Below, in pieces: positions 1 through 6,602 of a stretch of DNA of 7,073 nt. The stretch's first letter is position 1. Each line of letters starts with the position of its first letter. This DNA is from Planctomycetota bacterium. GTDB lineage: Bacteria > Planctomycetota > UBA1135. The position numbers and the translations under genes are program-made. Location: assembly GCA_027623585.1 (NCBI GenBank), contig JAQBVK010000127.1, forward strand, positions 1 through 7,073, in the 5' to 3' direction. The notes under the pieces are model-generated. The model was not told the origin of the DNA. It was given only the letters and a program-made list of their open reading frames with translations, and made no database searches.

Positions 1-428
1 AGTATGTTGAGAAGGCCAAAGACAAGTCAGATCCATTTCGGCTGATGGGCTTCGGCCATCGGGTCTACAAGAATTACGATCCGCGCGCGAAGGTCATCAA
101 AGAACTCGCCGAGAAAGTCTTCGAAGTCGTCGGAAACAACCCGAAGTTGCAGATCGCGCGCGCGCTCGAGAGCGCCGCTGTGAAAGATCCCTACTTCGCC
201 GAGCGCAAGCTCTACCCGAACGTCGACTTCTATTCGGGTTTGATCTACGCCTCGATGGGCTTCCAACCGCGCATCTTCACGGTATTCTTCGCGGTCGCGC
301 GCATGGTCGGCTGGCTCGCCCACTGGGACGAATTGATGGGTGACTCGAAAGCGCGCATCGTGCGCCCCCGGCAGATCTACGTTGGCTCCGCCCGGCGGGA
401 TTGGCAGCCGGTGGATCAGCGCGGCTAA
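1..428 (+). CDS. gltA: Citrate synthase, type II, C-terminal part (5' end outside window)
   Basis: Citrate synthase condenses acetyl-CoA with oxaloacetate to give citrate, the entry step of the TCA cycle, in the cytoplasm. The open frame runs in from the left edge (first whole codon at base 3) and gives about 141 C-terminal residues. The core signature GFGHRVYKNYDPRA is present; its His (codon 57-59) corresponds to catalytic His305 of E. coli GltA. Fifty-six residues later YPNVDFYSG carries the Asp (codon 225-227) equivalent to catalytic Asp362; the E. coli spacing is 57. The tail ARIVRPRQIYVGSARRDW followed by a short basic end and TAA at 426-428 is typical of hexameric bacterial citrate synthases. 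No disruption is seen. A 2-methylcitrate synthase is a related alternative, but the motifs fit GltA better. The gene converges on the M20D amidohydrolase gene with only five bases between the stop codons. Confidence 0.95.
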   Translation, partial: YVEKAKDKSDPFRLMGFGHRVYKNYDPRAKVIKELAEKVFEVVGNNPKLQIARALESAAVKDPYFAERKLYPNVDFYSGLIYASMGFQPRIFTVFFAVARMVGWLAHWDELMGDSKARIVRPRQIYVGSARRDWQPVDQRG

Positions 429-433
429 AACGC

Positions 434-1705
434 TCAGCGCGAAGGCTTCGCCAGCACTTCGAGCGCGGCGGCGCTGAGCGCCGTCACGCCGGCACGCAGG
501 GAGGCGCGCGGCTCGGGCTTGAATCGGCTGGTGTGCACCGCTGGCACCGGAGCGCCGCCGTCTTGGGCAGCCTGCCACCGAGCGCGCGGTGTGACACCGA
601 GCCAGAACAAGTAGGCCGGACAACCGGCGGCGGGTCCGTACATGCCGAAGTCTTCCCCGCCGGTGACCGGCGCCACCGGCATCACCGAACCGTCGCCTAG
701 CGCGCGCGCAATCGCCGCGTCCATCCGTGCGACCAGCGCAGGATCGTTGTAGGTGGCGTCGATCGACTCGCTCAAAATCGTCACCTCGGGCAACAAATCT
801 TCCGGGAAGCCCGCAGCGCGCGCCTCGTGCACGGCGGTGCGCTCGATCGCAGCGAGCAGATGCGCGCGTACTTCCGGCGCGTAGGAACGCACCGTGATCT
901 CCAACTTCACCTCGTTGGGAATGATGTTGTGTTTGGAGCCGCCGTGAATCGAGCCGACCGTGATTACCGCCGGCGCGTCGGGCGCGACCTCGCGGCTGAC
1001 GATGGTCTGCAGCCCGAGCACGATGCGCGAGGCCAGCACCACCGGATCATGGGTCACGTGCGGCGTAGAACCGTGTCCGCCCTTGCCGCGCACGATGATG
1101 TCCACCGAATCCACGTTGGCGAGCGCGTAGCCGGAACAGGATCCGATCGTGCCGACCGGCAACTCGGCCTTCACGTGCAGCGCGAGGCAGAAGTCGGGCT
1201 TCGGAAAACGGGTGAGCAGCCCGTCTTCCAGCATCGCGCGCGCCCCCGAACCGCGCTCTTCGGCCGGCTGCGCGATGCACACCAGAGTGCCGGACCAATT
1301 CTCCCGATGGCTGGCCAGGAAGCGCGCGGCGCCGCTCCAGGCGCTCATGTGCACGTCGTGCCCGCAAGCGTGCATCACGCCCTCGTTGCGGCTCGCGTAC
1401 TCCACGCCGGTCTCTTCGAGGATCGGCAGCGCGTCCATGTCGCAGCGCAAGAGCAGGGTCGGCCCCGCGCCGTTCTCGAGCACACCGACCACTCCGTGTC
1501 CACCCACCTTCTCCGTAACCGTGAAGCCAGCGCTGCGGAGCAGCGTGCTCATGCGCTGCGCCGAGCGCTCCTCGGCGAAGGAGAGCTCGGGGTCGGCGTG
1601 CAACTCCGCGTAGAACTGCGTGAGCGCATCGAGTTCGCGGCCGAACCAATCCTCCAAGCCGGCCGGAGACTGTGGGAGCGTGGCGAGCAGGAGGGCAGCA
1701 AACAC
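434..1705 (-). CDS. M20D-family metal-dependent amidohydrolase (N-acyl amino acid / hippurate hydrolase type)
   Basis: A 423-residue zinc- or manganese-dependent hydrolase of the M20D group, whose members cleave N-acyl amino acids, hippurate, indole-acetyl conjugates or small peptides; the substrate cannot be read from sequence. Likely metal ligands are Cys114 and His116 in HACGHDVH, Glu149/Glu150 in QPAEERGSG, His177 in LALHVK and His391 in VHTSRF. FYAELHADPELSFAEE (31-46) and GGEDFGMYGP (349-358) are further family hallmarks. GKGGHGSTPH (207-216) lies in the inserted dimerisation domain. The frame stays open upstream to 1822 inside pepA, but I chose the GTG at 1705-1703: it lies two bases after the pepA stop, has a GAGGAG six bases upstream, and matches the usual family length. 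The first 15 residues (FAALLLATLPQSPA) are hydrophobic and end in a possible cleavage site, but no basic residue precedes them, so export is uncertain. Last gene of the - strand run. Confidence 0.93.
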   Translation of the reverse strand: MFAALLLATLPQSPAGLEDWFGRELDALTQFYAELHADPELSFAEERSAQRMSTLLRSAGFTVTEKVGGHGVVGVLENGAGPTLLLRCDMDALPILEETGVEYASRNEGVMHACGHDVHMSAWSGAARFLASHRENWSGTLVCIAQPAEERGSGARAMLEDGLLTRFPKPDFCLALHVKAELPVGTIGSCSGYALANVDSVDIIVRGKGGHGSTPHVTHDPVVLASRIVLGLQTIVSREVAPDAPAVITVGSIHGGSKHNIIPNEVKLEITVRSYAPEVRAHLLAAIERTAVHEARAAGFPEDLLPEVTILSESIDATYNDPALVARMDAAIARALGDGSVMPVAPVTGGEDFGMYGPAAGCPAYLFWLGVTPRARWQAAQDGGAPVPAVHTSRFKPEPRASLRAGVTALSAAALEVLAKPSR

Positions 1706-1707
1706 GC

Positions 1708-3153
1708 TCAGCTCCTCAAAATCTCGAGGAAGGTGCGCACCATCGGGCCGCGGCCGCCGGGCGTGAAGTAGGAACGCTTGGGACCTTCCCAGGCGGTCGC
1801 GGCGATGTCGAGGTGCACCCACGGCACCTCGTCCACGAAGAAGGAAAGGAAGGACGCGCCCGCGATCGTGCCGGCGCCCTGGCCGGGCGCGTAGATGTTC
1901 TGCAGGTCGGCGTAGCTTCCGCGCGTGAGGTCACGGTAGTCCTCGGTGAGAGGAAGCTGCCAGATCGGCTCGCCGGCGCGAGCGCCCGCACCGATGGTTT
2001 CCTCTACCGCCTTCTGATCGTTGCCGAGCACTGCGGTGTGCAGATGGCCGAGCGCGATGATGGCCGCTCCGGTGAGCGTGGCGACGTCGTAGATGCGATC
2101 AGGCTTGATCTTGCGCGCGGTGTAGGTGAGGCAATCGGCCAACACCAGACGGCCTTCGGCGTCGGTGTTGTGCACCTCGATGGTCATGCCGTTCATGGCC
2201 GTGACGATGTCGCCCGGGCGCTGCGCGGCGCCGTCGGGCATGTTCTCGACGCAACCGAGCACGCCGTGCACCTCGTAATGGCATTCGGCCCCGAGCGCGA
2301 GCGCATGGAAGGCGCCCAGCACCGCCGCGCCGCCGCACATGTCGAACTTCATGTCCTGCATGTTGCCCGAGGGCTTCAAGGAGATGCCGCCGGTGTCGAA
2401 GGTCAGGCCCTTGCCGACCAGCGCGAGTTTGCCGCGCGCGCGGCCCTTGGGCTTGTACACCAGGTGCACGAGTTGCGGCTCTTCGGCGCTGCCCTGAGCC
2501 ACGCCCAACAGTGAGCCCGCCTTCATGCGCTCCAGATCCTTGCGGCCGTGCACGCGCACGCTGACGCGCGCGCTGCTGGCGGCGACCTTGCGCGCGCGTT
2601 TCGCGAACTCGCGCGGCGTCAGGACGTTGGCGGGCAGGTTCGACAGTTCGCGCGCGAACAGGTTGCCTGCGGCGGCGAGTTCACCGCGGGAGGCTTCTTT
2701 CTTGGCGGCTGCTGAAGCGCCGGCACCGGCGATCAAGCACTCGCGCACCTTGGCCTTCTTGCGCTTTTCCTTCATCACGGCGTGGTCGTAGCCGGCCATG
2801 CCGGCGCCTTCCGCAGCCGCTTGCACCCAGCCGTCCCCGGCGGGAAGCAGCGAGAGGTCGATCACGAGCCGCTTGCGGCCGAAGATCTCCGCCGCATTGC
2901 GCGCGCTGCCTGCGGCGCCGCGCACCTCTTCGGAATGGAGCTTCTTCGGCGCGCCGAGGCGCAACAGCAGCCAGCGTTGACCGCCTGCGCCATGCACCAA
3001 CACCGGCCCGGCGCCGTCGAGTTCGAGGTCGGACTTCCATGCCGCCGCGGGCGGCGCTCCGGAAGGAAGCTTCGGCGTCGCGCCCTTGGGCACGAGAATC
3101 GCGTGGAGGTCGTCGCGGCCGGCGGCCACCTTGTCTTGGAGTCGAATGCGCAT
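1708..3153 (-). CDS. pepA: Leucyl aminopeptidase, M17 family (cytosol aminopeptidase)
   Basis: A 481-residue dinuclear-metal aminopeptidase that removes N-terminal residues from peptides in the cytoplasm, normally as a hexamer. E. coli PepA is about 503 residues, so this copy is near full length. The C-terminal catalytic domain carries the full metal and catalytic set: Lys248 (VGKG), Asp253 (FDTGG), Lys260 (SLKPSG), Asp271 (MKFDMCGG), then the family signature NTDAEGRL with Asp331, Glu333 and Arg335. Residues 1 to about 165 form the more variable N-terminal domain, with a Lys/Arg-rich stretch at 127-137. The ATG at 3153 lies 18 bases after the ETF-QO stop. No good Shine-Dalgarno precedes it; the nearest is an AGGA about 17 bases upstream. 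The M20D gene follows after two bases, which suggests coupled synthesis of two enzymes acting on small peptides or acyl amino acids. Whether it also binds DNA, as E. coli PepA does, cannot be judged here. Confidence 0.95.
   Translation of the reverse strand: MRIRLQDKVAAGRDDLHAILVPKGATPKLPSGAPPAAAWKSDLELDGAGPVLVHGAGGQRWLLLRLGAPKKLHSEEVRGAAGSARNAAEIFGRKRLVIDLSLLPAGDGWVQAAAEGAGMAGYDHAVMKEKRKKAKVRECLIAGAGASAAAKKEASRGELAAAGNLFARELSNLPANVLTPREFAKRARKVAASSARVSVRVHGRKDLERMKAGSLLGVAQGSAEEPQLVHLVYKPKGRARGKLALVGKGLTFDTGGISLKPSGNMQDMKFDMCGGAAVLGAFHALALGAECHYEVHGVLGCVENMPDGAAQRPGDIVTAMNGMTIEVHNTDAEGRLVLADCLTYTARKIKPDRIYDVATLTGAAIIALGHLHTAVLGNDQKAVEETIGAGARAGEPIWQLPLTEDYRDLTRGSYADLQNIYAPGQGAGTIAGASFLSFFVDEVPWVHLDIAATAWEGPKRSYFTPGGRGPMVRTFLEILRS
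1712..1717 (-). promoter_or_regulatory. Shine-Dalgarno of the M20D amidohydrolase gene, inside the pepA 3' end
   Basis: On the - strand the last pepA codons contain GAGGAG, followed by six bases (CTGAGC, which include the pepA TGA) and then GTG. This is the strongest ribosome binding site seen in the window. It fixes the GTG at 1705 as the start, and its position within pepA suggests that ribosomes finishing pepA help to initiate the downstream gene. Confidence 0.75.
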
Positions 3154-3171
3154 GAGTTTATTGGAGAGGTC

Positions 3172-4797
3172 CTACAGACCCGAGTACGCCGGTCCGCCGC
3201 CTTCGGGGACTTCCCAGTTGATGATCTGGTACGGATCAGCGATGTCGCAGGTCTTGCAGTGCACGCAGTTGGATGCGTTGATCGTGAGTCCCTTGCCGTC
3301 TTCCCACTCGTACACCGCGGCGGGGCAGAAGTGCTGGCAAGGATTGCCGTACTCGCGCGTGCAGCGCGAAGTGCAGATGTCCGGCTCGAGTACGACGAGG
3401 TGACAGGGTTGGTCCTCCTCGTGCACGGTGCCGGAGTGGTAGACGCTGGTCAGTTTGTCGAAGACCAGTTCGTTGTCCACGCGCGGTTTGGCGCGAGCGT
3501 TCTCACCGCCGTCCTTGGCGTAACGGTGGTGATCGGATTCCATGGGCTTGCGCCCGCCGGGCAACCGTCCGCCGGTCATCACGCCGAGTCCGGCGAAGAA
3601 GGATCCGGTCAAGAAACCCTTCTGGAAGCCCTGGCGGAAGTTGCGAACCTTCCACAACTCGTCGTGCGCCCAGGAGGCTTCGAACAGAGCCTCGTAGCGC
3701 GCGAGGCCTTCGGTGCTGCAGCCCTCGCCGGTCAGTGCGCCGGCCGCCGCCTCTGCGGCGAGCATGCCGGACTTCAGCGCCAGATGCAGGCCCTTGAGTC
3801 GCGCCGCGTTCATGAAGCCGGCCGCATCGCCGACGATCAGGAAGCCGTCGCCCCACAAGCGCGGCATCGAGTGCAAGCCGCCTTCGGGCACGGTCTTCGC
3901 GCCGTAGCGCAACAACTTTCCGCCGCGCAGCAAGTTCGCGAGGAAGGGATGCGTCTTCCACTCCTGCATGCTGGCGTGGTAGTCGAAGGCCGGATTGCCG
4001 TGATCCATGCCGACGACGAAGCCGATCGAAACGCGCCGCTCAGGCAGACCGTAGATCCAGCCCCCGCCGTATTCGCTCTTGCCCAAGGGCCAGCCGCCGG
4101 TGTGCCAGACGGTGCCGGTGATGCCTGCTCCAGGCAGCTCCCAGATCTCCTTCACACCGACGCCCCAGATCTGCGGATTGCGGCCTTCCTGCAGCTTCTT
4201 CTTGGCGATCAGTTGCTTGGTGAGCGAGCCGCGCGTGCCTTCCGCCAGCACGGTCAGCCGCGCGCGAATCTCCATGCCTGGCTGGAAATTCGGCTTCTCA
4301 GCACCGTTCTTGTCGCGGCCCTGGTCCACGGTGCGCACGCCGGTGACGGCGCCGCTCTCGTCGTAGATCATTCCTGCTGCCGCAAAACCGGCATAGACTT
4401 CGACGCCCGCTTCCTCAGCGCGAGCTGCCAGCCACTGCACAACCTCGGCGGCGGAAACGATCCAGTTGCCGTGGTTCTTGAACGGCGGCGGCAGCAACAA
4501 GCCGGAGAGTTTGCGCTGGGACTTCTCGGTGAGCCAGTACAACGCGTCGTCGCCGACTTCCGCTTGGATGGGGAAGCCTTGCGCGCGCGCCTGCGGGAAG
4601 AGTTCCAGGATTCCGTGCGGATCCATGACCGCTCCGGAGAGCTGGTGCTTGCCGATCTCCTCCGCCTTGTCGAGCACCAGAATCGAGAGTTGCTGCTCAC
4701 GCGCCTTGGCGCGCCGCGCAAGGTCGATGGCGCAGGCGAGGCCGGCAGGACCGGCTCCCACCACCAACACGTCCACTTCGAGGACTTCGCGCTCCAT
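3172..4797 (-). CDS. Electron transfer flavoprotein-ubiquinone oxidoreductase (ETF-QO)
   Basis: A 541-residue FAD and [4Fe-4S] enzyme that oxidises reduced electron transfer flavoprotein and reduces membrane ubiquinone, linking fatty-acid and amino-acid dehydrogenases to respiration. The N-terminal dinucleotide-binding motif is VDVLVVGAGPAGLACAIDLA (8-27). A second FAD-contacting segment, GDGFLIVGDAAGFMN, lies at 316-330, followed by KGLHLALKSGMLAAE. The C-terminal cluster domain has Cys491, then Cys511, Cys514 and Cys517 in CVHCKTCD, as in human ETF-QO, but the loop between the first and second ligands is five residues shorter. The end INWEVPEGGGPAYSG is characteristic. Other cysteines lie at 465, 475, 479 and 487. 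The start MEREVLE is the usual one for the family, although no Shine-Dalgarno is evident. The gene lies 26 bases after the hydrolase stop and 18 before pepA. No etfA or etfB is in the window. FixC is a homologous alternative but lacks the fused cluster domain. Confidence 0.96.
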   Translation of the reverse strand: MEREVLEVDVLVVGAGPAGLACAIDLARRAKAREQQLSILVLDKAEEIGKHQLSGAVMDPHGILELFPQARAQGFPIQAEVGDDALYWLTEKSQRKLSGLLLPPPFKNHGNWIVSAAEVVQWLAARAEEAGVEVYAGFAAAGMIYDESGAVTGVRTVDQGRDKNGAEKPNFQPGMEIRARLTVLAEGTRGSLTKQLIAKKKLQEGRNPQIWGVGVKEIWELPGAGITGTVWHTGGWPLGKSEYGGGWIYGLPERRVSIGFVVGMDHGNPAFDYHASMQEWKTHPFLANLLRGGKLLRYGAKTVPEGGLHSMPRLWGDGFLIVGDAAGFMNAARLKGLHLALKSGMLAAEAAAGALTGEGCSTEGLARYEALFEASWAHDELWKVRNFRQGFQKGFLTGSFFAGLGVMTGGRLPGGRKPMESDHHRYAKDGGENARAKPRVDNELVFDKLTSVYHSGTVHEEDQPCHLVVLEPDICTSRCTREYGNPCQHFCPAAVYEWEDGKGLTINASNCVHCKTCDIADPYQIINWEVPEGGGPAYSGL

Positions 4798-4823
4798 CGA
4801 AGCAACAGGTTAGCGCGGCCGGC

Positions 4824-5453
4824 TCACAGGCGCACGAAGGGGTTGGTGCGCGACTCGTGGCCGATCGTGGTGGCCGGGCCGTGCCCGCAGTGAACTTCGG
4901 TTTCCGGCGGCAGCACGTAGAGCCGTTCTCGGATCGATCGCTCAAGGTCCTTGAAAGAGCCGCGCGGGAAATCGGTTCGTCCGATCGAGCCGCGAAACAG
5001 CACGTCGCCTGCAATCAACTGTTTGCCCTGCGCGTCGTGGAGCACGACGTGTCCTGGCGTGTGGCCCGGACAGTGGATCACGTCCAGTCGACAGTGACCG
5101 ATTTCCACCACGTCGCCATCGCACAAGTCGTGGTCGGGTTCCGGCACGCGCACCGCAGGGAAGCCGTAGGTTTGGGCTTGTTGCGGCAAAGCCAAGCGCC
5201 AAAAGTCGTCGCCGGACGGAAACCAGAACGGCAGACCAAGCGCGTCTTGCAGCGCCGCCGTGCCGCCGATGTGGTCGAGATGCCCGTGCGTGGACAGGAT
5301 CTTGACCGGTTTCACTCCGAGTTGCCTGAGGCGCTCGAGGACCGGTTGGGCGTCTCCGCAGTCGCAGATCGCGGCTTCACCCGTCTCCTCGCAGACCAGA
5401 ATCGTGCAGTTCTGCTGGAACGGCGTGACCGGCACTTCGTGGATGCGCAACAT
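4824..5453 (-). CDS. Metallo-beta-lactamase-fold hydrolase, YcbL / glyoxalase II-like
   Basis: A 209-residue soluble metallohydrolase. Proteins of this type (E. coli YcbL) show glyoxalase II activity, hydrolysing lactoyl-glutathione or similar thioesters, but many members are unassigned and the substrate here is unknown. The motif THGHLDH (55-61) supplies His56, His58, Asp60 and His61; His131 is in PGHTPGH, bridging Asp150 in AGDVLF, and His191 in CGHGPATTIGHE. The family's N-terminal VPVTPFQQNC (8-17) and the segment GRTDFPRG (158-165) are present. The frame extends seven codons upstream to an ATG at 5474, but I chose the ATG at 5453-5451. It gives the N-terminus usual for the family, overlaps the moaE stop in a TGATG, and has AAGG six bases upstream. 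The one-base overlap implies coupling to moaE, although no functional link to molybdopterin synthesis is known to me. There is no rhodanese or other fused domain. Confidence 0.92.
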   Translation of the reverse strand: MLRIHEVPVTPFQQNCTILVCEETGEAAICDCGDAQPVLERLRQLGVKPVKILSTHGHLDHIGGTAALQDALGLPFWFPSGDDFWRLALPQQAQTYGFPAVRVPEPDHDLCDGDVVEIGHCRLDVIHCPGHTPGHVVLHDAQGKQLIAGDVLFRGSIGRTDFPRGSFKDLERSIRERLYVLPPETEVHCGHGPATTIGHESRTNPFVRL

Positions 5454-5881
5454 CAAGAACCTTGGCCGATCCAAGCGGATCCGTCTTCATAACACTCGCG
5501 CTTCCAAAGCGGCGCGCGCGTCTTGAGCGCGTCCATGGCTTCCGCAACGGCGGCAAAGACCGCTCGACGATGCGTCGCAGAGACTGCAACTGCGACCGAT
5601 GCGGAGCCGGCCGGAACCACGCCCAGCGCGTGCTCGATCGCGACGCGGAGCAGATCATGCCGCTCACGAAGCTCTGCGGCAATGCTTCGCAGTTCGGTCT
5701 CGGCCATCTCCGCGTAGGCTTCGTATTCGAGCCGCAACACGCGACGGCCGTCCCCAGCGAGCGCGCGCACGGTTCCGAGGAAAAGCAAGGAGCAACCGGC
5801 ATCGTCGCCCGCGACTTGTTCGCTGGCCCAGGCGCCGTCGAGCGGCGCGGGATGCAGGCGCACTGAGATCGGGTCGTTCAT
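5453..5881 (-). CDS. moaE: Molybdopterin synthase catalytic (large) subunit MoaE
   Basis: With MoaD, this 142-residue protein forms the heterotetrameric molybdopterin synthase that inserts the two dithiolene sulfurs into cyclic pyranopterin monophosphate during molybdenum cofactor synthesis in the cytoplasm. The length is close to the roughly 150 residues usual for the family. FLGTVR carries Arg39, HRR carries His104 and Arg105, and the active-site segment KTRAPLWKRE carries Lys120 and Lys127, matching the two essential lysines of E. coli MoaE (Lys119 and Lys126). YEDGSAWIGQ at 131-140 is the hallmark C-terminus. The ATG at 5881 overlaps the moaD stop by four bases (ATGA), so the two subunits are probably made in a coupled, near-stoichiometric way. 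Only a weak AGG lies upstream, consistent with reliance on coupling. The stop overlaps the next gene's start by one base. Confidence 0.95.
   Translation of the reverse strand: MNDPISVRLHPAPLDGAWASEQVAGDDAGCSLLFLGTVRALAGDGRRVLRLEYEAYAEMAETELRSIAAELRERHDLLRVAIEHALGVVPAGSASVAVAVSATHRRAVFAAVAEAMDALKTRAPLWKRECYEDGSAWIGQGS
5454..5463 (-). promoter_or_regulatory. Shine-Dalgarno and spacer of the MBL-fold hydrolase gene
   Basis: On the - strand AAGG is followed by six bases (TTCTTG) and then ATG, with the moaE TGA sharing a base with that ATG (TGATG). This supports the start at 5453 over the in-frame ATG at 5474 and suggests termination-reinitiation coupling. Confidence 0.6.
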
Positions 5882-6111
5882 CCGCCTGAGACCGGCGGGA
5901 GAAATGCGATTTCAGCGCCCGAGGGAATCGATTCCGATTCCGTTGCCCGCCGTGCGTTCACCGCCACCGCGTAGGGCCGCCCGCGCAGAGCCGGATGCGC
6001 CGCTTCAGCGGCGGCGCGCAGGTCAGCGACCGTGGCGGCCGCAGGCACGGCGCATTCCACGGTGCGCGCGCCGCAGGCCTCCGCGAGCCCCGCGAACAGC
6101 AGAATCTTCAT
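5878..6111 (-). CDS. moaD: Molybdopterin synthase sulfur carrier (small) subunit MoaD
   Basis: A 77-residue ubiquitin-like sulfur carrier. Its C-terminal glycine is adenylated by MoeB, converted to a thiocarboxylate, and the sulfur is passed to the pterin in the MoaE active site. The protein starts MKILLFAGLAEACG, contains the usual TVADLRAA segment (27-34), AVAVNARRA near the middle and AEIAFLPPVSGG at the end. The Gly-Gly tail (76-77) and the preceding FLPPVSGG are diagnostic. The open frame continues upstream to 6234, but that part lies inside ssb and is Arg/Ala-rich shadow sequence. The ATG at 6111 gives the normal MoaD N-terminus and lies seven bases after the ssb stop. No Shine-Dalgarno is apparent, so translation may depend on ribosomes leaving ssb. 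No moaA, moaB, moaC or moeB is in the window. Confidence 0.94.
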   Translation of the reverse strand: MKILLFAGLAEACGARTVECAVPAAATVADLRAAAEAAHPALRGRPYAVAVNARRATESESIPSGAEIAFLPPVSGG

Positions 6112-6118
6112 GGATTCA

Positions 6119-6580
6119 CTAGAACGGAACGTCGTCCGCAAAGCCGCCGCCGAAATCGCCGGCGCCCGGGAAGCCCGGCGCGCTCGCAGCGCGCTCCGGC
6201 GCCGGCGCACTGCGCTCTCCGCCGTGATCCTCACCGCGCTCTTCGCCGCGGCCGCCGACGAAGAACCAGCGATCCGCGACGATCTCGACCTTCGAGCGAT
6301 TCTGCCCCGACTCCTTGTCCTGCCACTTGTCCTCGCGCAGCCTGCCCTCGATCAGAATCGCCTTGCCCTTTTGGAACAGACGGCTGAACGATTCCGCCTG
6401 CTTGCCGAAGAACACGAAGTTGAAGAAGGACGCTTCGTCCTTCCAGCCTCCCTGGCCATCGGAGACGCGCTCGTTCACGGCGATGGCGGAGCGGGCAATC
6501 GCAAGCCCGCTTTGAGTTTGGCGAGTTTCGGGGTCGCGGGCTAGATTGCCCATCAAAATGACGCGGTTGTAGGAAGCCAT
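6119..6580 (-). CDS. ssb: Single-stranded DNA-binding protein SSB
   Basis: A 153-residue OB-fold protein that coats single-stranded DNA in replication, recombination and repair. The OB domain covers about residues 1-110. It starts MASYNRVILMGNLARDPETR and continues through FVFFGKQAESFSRLFQKGKA and IEGRLREDKWQDKE, closing with WFFVGG. Trp86 and Phe58 align with DNA-stacking Trp88 and Phe60 of E. coli SSB, while E. coli Trp54 is replaced by Phe52. A Gly/Glu/Ala/Pro-rich linker of about 38 residues leads to the acidic tip FADDVPF, which normally docks partner proteins. The linker is short, and the tip has Val where DDDIPF has Ile. The MASYNRVILMGNL start resembles SSBs of Planctomycetota and relatives (recall, not search). 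This is the first gene of the - strand run and is divergent from the PilZ gene. No clear Shine-Dalgarno precedes the ATG. Confidence 0.95.
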   Translation of the reverse strand: MASYNRVILMGNLARDPETRQTQSGLAIARSAIAVNERVSDGQGGWKDEASFFNFVFFGKQAESFSRLFQKGKAILIEGRLREDKWQDKESGQNRSKVEIVADRWFFVGGRGEERGEDHGGERSAPAPERAASAPGFPGAGDFGGGFADDVPF

Positions 6581-6602
6581 GATCGGTTTCGGAGTCCCCG
6601 CT

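Noticed and set aside
27..623. A 198-residue open frame on the - strand opposite gltA
   Set aside because: It lies opposite the citrate synthase motifs and runs past the M20D stop in another frame; there is no domain or start signal.
827..1771. A 314-residue open frame on the + strand, antisense to the M20D gene
   Set aside because: It has low-complexity, Arg/His-rich shadow composition opposite a gene with all family motifs, and no sensible start context.
1706..1822. Upstream extension of the M20D gene into pepA (ATG at 1822)
   Set aside because: The extra 39 residues are an out-of-frame reading of the pepA C-terminus; the GTG at 1705 has a clear Shine-Dalgarno and gives the usual family length.
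1672..2514. A 280-residue open frame on the + strand, antisense to pepA
   Set aside because: It lies opposite the pepA catalytic core and has no recognisable domain.
2782..4893. A 703-residue open frame on the + strand, antisense to pepA, ETF-QO and the end of the hydrolase gene
   Set aside because: It lies wholly opposite well-identified genes, crosses two gene boundaries, shows no family motif and has the His/Arg/Ala-rich composition of a shadow frame. Long antisense frames are expected at high GC content because stop codons are rare.
6112..6234. Upstream extension of moaD into ssb (ATG at 6234)
   Set aside because: The 41 added residues are Arg/Ala/Ser-rich shadow sequence of the SSB linker; MoaD proteins start as at 6111.
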